From Paradesertivirga sp965650335 (GTDB lineage: Bacteria > Bacteroidota > Bacteroidia > Sphingobacteriales > Sphingobacteriaceae): a stretch of DNA of 64,000 nt. The stretch's first letter is position 1, and each line of letters opens with the position of its first letter. The translations under genes were made by a program, and so were the position numbers. The notes beneath the pieces are model-generated. The model was not told the origin of the DNA. It saw only the letters and a list, made by a program, of their open reading frames with translations, and did no database searches. The stretch covers positions 16,281-80,280 of the forward strand of contig CBFGOI010000007.1 of NCBI GenBank assembly GCA_965650335.1. The letters run 5' to 3'. This document shows positions 61,636 through 64,000 of this stretch, in pieces.

Positions 61636-61890
61636 ATGAAAGTATTCGCTTTTTTATTCAGTGCATGTTTTCTTTCCTTTACTAATTTTCTCTGCTCCGA
61701 AAAATCGAAATTTCAGGACTTTACAGGTGATTCTACAGATGTTAATAACGTGAGGCAGTCTTTAACAGATACCTTATTGCTTTCACCGGATATCCAATTT
61801 TATGGCGATATAGTATCAATTGAGCATTACAACGACTTAAGAAAGAGTAGCATCGGTCAGGGAGTAACGCTGTTTTCATTATCTCAGTAA
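61636..61890 (+). CDS. Small exported protein upstream of Ca2+-ATPase
   Basis: An 84-residue protein I do not recognise. A signal peptide is likely (MKVFAFLFSACFLSFTNFLC, with cysteines at residues 11 and 20; the second could be a lipobox-like site). The mature part is about 60 residues, rich in Ser, Thr and Asp (DFTGDSTDVNNVRQSLTDTLLLSPDIQFYGDI). Its stop codon is one base from the ATG of the ATPase, so the two are co-transcribed and probably translationally coupled. A perfect FNR-type box precedes it. Confidence 0.65.
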   Translation: MKVFAFLFSACFLSFTNFLCSEKSKFQDFTGDSTDVNNVRQSLTDTLLLSPDIQFYGDIVSIEHYNDLRKSSIGQGVTLFSLSQ

Positions 61891-61891
61891 T

Positions 61892-64000
61892 ATGAAATGG
61901 CATCAGCAACCCGTAGATCTTGTACTGGAAGAGTTAAATACATCTGCAAACGGATTAGACGAGGAAGAATCAGTTAAACGCTTGGAGAAATACGGCTGTA
62001 ATGAACTAATGGCCGACAAAAAGGCCACGCCGTTTCAACTTCTCTTTAAGCAGTTTGCAGATGTCATGATCCTGGTGCTGTTAGCAGCGGCGGCCATTTC
62101 CTTTTTTTTGAAAGAATATCCAGATGCAGTTGTTGTACTTGTTATTGTGTTTCTGAATGCCATTACAGGGTTTGTGCAGGAGTTTAGAGCTGAAAAGGCA
62201 ATGGCTCTGTTAAAAGAAATGGCAAACCCTGTAAGTCTTGTCGTGCGCAAAGGTGTAGCGCATAAAATAAATTCCTCTGATCTTGTTCCCGGGGATGTTA
62301 TAATACTTGAGGCAGGTACAAAAGTTCCGGCTGATATTCGCCTTATCGAGAGCCATTCCTTAAAAATAGACGAATCAAGTTTAACCGGAGAATCAATGCC
62401 ATCAGATAAAGTTACTGCAGAGCTAAAACAGGATAATCTGAATTTGGGCGATTATTCTAATATGGCATTTAATGGTACTTACATTACTTATGGAAGAGGC
62501 AAAGGAGTTATAACGGCCACTGGTATGAATACCGAACTGGGCCGGATAGCAGAGATGCTTCAGGAAGCCTCGCCACCTACGCCGCTACAGGTCAGGATGA
62601 AGGATTTTAGCAGAAAGTTAACCTTTATCGTGATAGCGATTTGTGTTGTTTTATTCCTGATAGGATTTTTGCAAGGCAATTCAGCTGCTGGAATGTTGCT
62701 GCTGTCTCTTTCGGTGGCCGTAGCAGCAATTCCGGAAGCGCTCCCCGCCGTGATCACCATTTCGCTGGCTATGGGCGCTAAACGGCTTGTAAACCGGAAT
62801 GCGCTGGTGCGAAAATTATATGCTGTGGAAACCCTGGGTTCAGTATCTTTTATCTGTTCTGATAAAACCGGTACACTTACTCAAAACAAGATGCAAGTAT
62901 CTGAAATTTGGGTTCCCGAAAATAAAACTCACCCTGTATCCCTGGTGCAGGCCATGCACCTTAATCAGGATGTAGAACAAAGAGAAAATGCTCTCCTTGG
63001 CGACCCTACCGAAGTGGCTTTGTTGCTTTACTTGCATCAACATAAGGTCTACGATCAGGAATGGATAAAAGAACATGAACGGGTAGATGAAATTCCCTTT
63101 GATCCTGAAAGGAAAGTGATGACAACTATTCATAAGGATAATGGCGGACCGCTGATTATTACAAAAGGTGCCGTGGAATCGATCGCTGCTATTTGTCCCG
63201 GCATTACTGATGATGAAGAACTTGCCCGGCATGTCGACGAAATGACAAGTCGGGGCCTGAGGGTAATGGCCTATGCTTACAATCAGGTTGATGAATTGCC
63301 CCTGGAAATCAGTTCTTCGACTGTTGAAAAGGAAATGAAGTTTCTTGGCCTGGCGGGATTGATAGATCCACCGCGCGAAGAGGCAAAACAAGCTATCCAG
63401 GAATGCAAAGCAGCAGGAATAGTTCCTGTGATGATAACTGGAGACCATCCCTCAACAGCTGAATATATCGCGAGGGAACTTGAAATTTTATCAAACGAAA
63501 CGGATCTTTTAGTAACCGGGGTCGCTATGGAACAAATGCCCGACACCGAGCTCGAAGATAAAATTGAGCAGATTAAGGTGTATGCACGCGTTTCGCCAGC
63601 GCAAAAACTCAGAATTGTATCTGCCTTGCAAAAGAAAGGGCATTTTGTAGCAATGACAGGAGACGGTGTAAACGATGCGCCTTCCATAAAGATGGCCAAT
63701 ATTGGCGTGGCGATGGGAATTACTGGAACAGATGTTACCAAAGAGGCGGCGCAAATGATATTGCTGGATGATAATTTCGCTACGATTGTAAAAGCTGTAA
63801 AGCAGGGGAGAAGAATATTTGAGAATATTAGAAAGTTTATTCATTTTATAATGGCCGGAAATACTGCAGAGCTCGTGGCAGTGTTAATTGCACCTTTAAT
63901 GGGACTTCCTTTGCCTTTACTCCCGGTGCAAATATTGTGGATCAATCTGGTGACTGATGGACTGCCAGCCTTAGCACTGGTGGCCGAGCCCTCGGAAAAG
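61892..64000 (+). CDS. Ca2+-type P-type ATPase, 3' end beyond window
   Basis: 703 codons are present and the frame is open at the window edge. The order is an N-terminal cation-ATPase domain (MKWHQQPVDLVLEELNTSANGLDEEE), two membrane helices, the TGES actuator motif, TM4 with PEALP (the Ca2+/PMR1-type signature), phosphorylation site SDKTGTLT (Asp324), GDPTEVALL and KGAVES in the nucleotide domain, the hinge TGDGVNDAPS and the first C-terminal helices (PLLPVQILWINLVTDGLPALALV, a motif of Ca2+ site II). It should export Ca2+ (or Mn2+). It is the second gene of the FNR-box operon and is distinct from the PEEIP-type ATPase at 7795. Confidence 0.92.
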   Translation, partial: MKWHQQPVDLVLEELNTSANGLDEEESVKRLEKYGCNELMADKKATPFQLLFKQFADVMILVLLAAAAISFFLKEYPDAVVVLVIVFLNAITGFVQEFRAEKAMALLKEMANPVSLVVRKGVAHKINSSDLVPGDVIILEAGTKVPADIRLIESHSLKIDESSLTGESMPSDKVTAELKQDNLNLGDYSNMAFNGTYITYGRGKGVITATGMNTELGRIAEMLQEASPPTPLQVRMKDFSRKLTFIVIAICVVLFLIGFLQGNSAAGMLLLSLSVAVAAIPEALPAVITISLAMGAKRLVNRNALVRKLYAVETLGSVSFICSDKTGTLTQNKMQVSEIWVPENKTHPVSLVQAMHLNQDVEQRENALLGDPTEVALLLYLHQHKVYDQEWIKEHERVDEIPFDPERKVMTTIHKDNGGPLIITKGAVESIAAICPGITDDEELARHVDEMTSRGLRVMAYAYNQVDELPLEISSSTVEKEMKFLGLAGLIDPPREEAKQAIQECKAAGIVPVMITGDHPSTAEYIARELEILSNETDLLVTGVAMEQMPDTELEDKIEQIKVYARVSPAQKLRIVSALQKKGHFVAMTGDGVNDAPSIKMANIGVAMGITGTDVTKEAAQMILLDDNFATIVKAVKQGRRIFENIRKFIHFIMAGNTAELVAVLIAPLMGLPLPLLPVQILWINLVTDGLPALALVAEPSEK

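Noticed and set aside
62840..63844. Minus-strand ORFs of 202, 152 and 111 codons at the right edge
   Set aside because: They lie wholly inside the Ca2+-type ATPase frame on the plus strand, which carries all P-type motifs.
1..64000. tRNA, rRNA, insertion sequences, integrases, riboswitches
   Set aside because: I looked for tRNA T-loops, transposase motifs and terminal repeats while reading and saw none; a tRNAscan or Rfam search would be needed to exclude weak cases.

Overview
The window looks like a chromosomal segment of a Bacteroidota bacterium, most likely of the family Sphingobacteriaceae (Pedobacter or Mucilaginibacter type). The support is a PorP/SprF protein next to a 2693-residue surface protein with a gliding-type (type IX secretion) C-terminal domain, paired DUF3857/transglutaminase proteins, a 7TM-DISM sensor carrying a LuxR-type helix-turn-helix, SusD-free lipoproteins with very short signal peptides, low GC, and weak ribosome binding sites. 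I see no rRNA, tRNA, CRISPR, transposase, integrase or prophage.

Layout. 0-12 kb: mixed housekeeping and envelope genes (DUF3820, amino acid permease, OsmC, EEP hydrolase, two DUF3857 proteins, P-type ATPase, DinB, GNAT). 12-20 kb: ABC-F protein, MFS transporter, YjbQ, then a run of small enzymes (DoxX, VOC, DUF1801, SRPBCC, DHFR-like). The SRPBCC gene is broken by two single-base homopolymer insertions. 20-26 kb: cell-envelope genes (beta-propeller lipoprotein, L,D-transpeptidase, a GH3_C-beta-lactamase fusion) and L-lactate dehydrogenase. 25.6-36.7 kb: a surface-adhesion locus, with PorP/SprF, the giant repeat protein and a membrane sensor with its own DNA-binding domain. 36.7-46.3 kb: a PAS protein, a YbjJ-type MFS transporter, an esterase, a pectate-lyase-like lipoprotein, a hybrid histidine kinase and a DUF4382 lipoprotein.

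46.5-64 kb is the most interesting part. It holds DUF305, DUF302, TlpA, rhodanese and flavodoxin genes, five universal stress proteins, an FKBP, Hsp20, a 63-residue unknown protein with a receiver-only regulator, a MacAB-like exporter and a Ca2+-type P-type ATPase cut by the window edge. Ten intergenic copies of an FNR/CRP-type palindrome, TGA(T/C)NNNN(A/G)TCA, lie in this 14 kb. Seven of them sit about 45-65 bases before a start codon, and both divergent promoters carry one copy for each direction. I read this as an oxygen- or redox-controlled dormancy/stress regulon, comparable in gene content to the Dos or Anr regulons of other phyla. No Crp/Fnr regulator gene is in the window.

The 63-residue unknown protein in that cluster has a 65-residue paralogue at 16.7 kb, which defines a small uncharacterised family. 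The adaptor gene of the MacAB-like exporter is out of frame at a run of ten T just after its start codon, which may be phase variation or a sequencing error.
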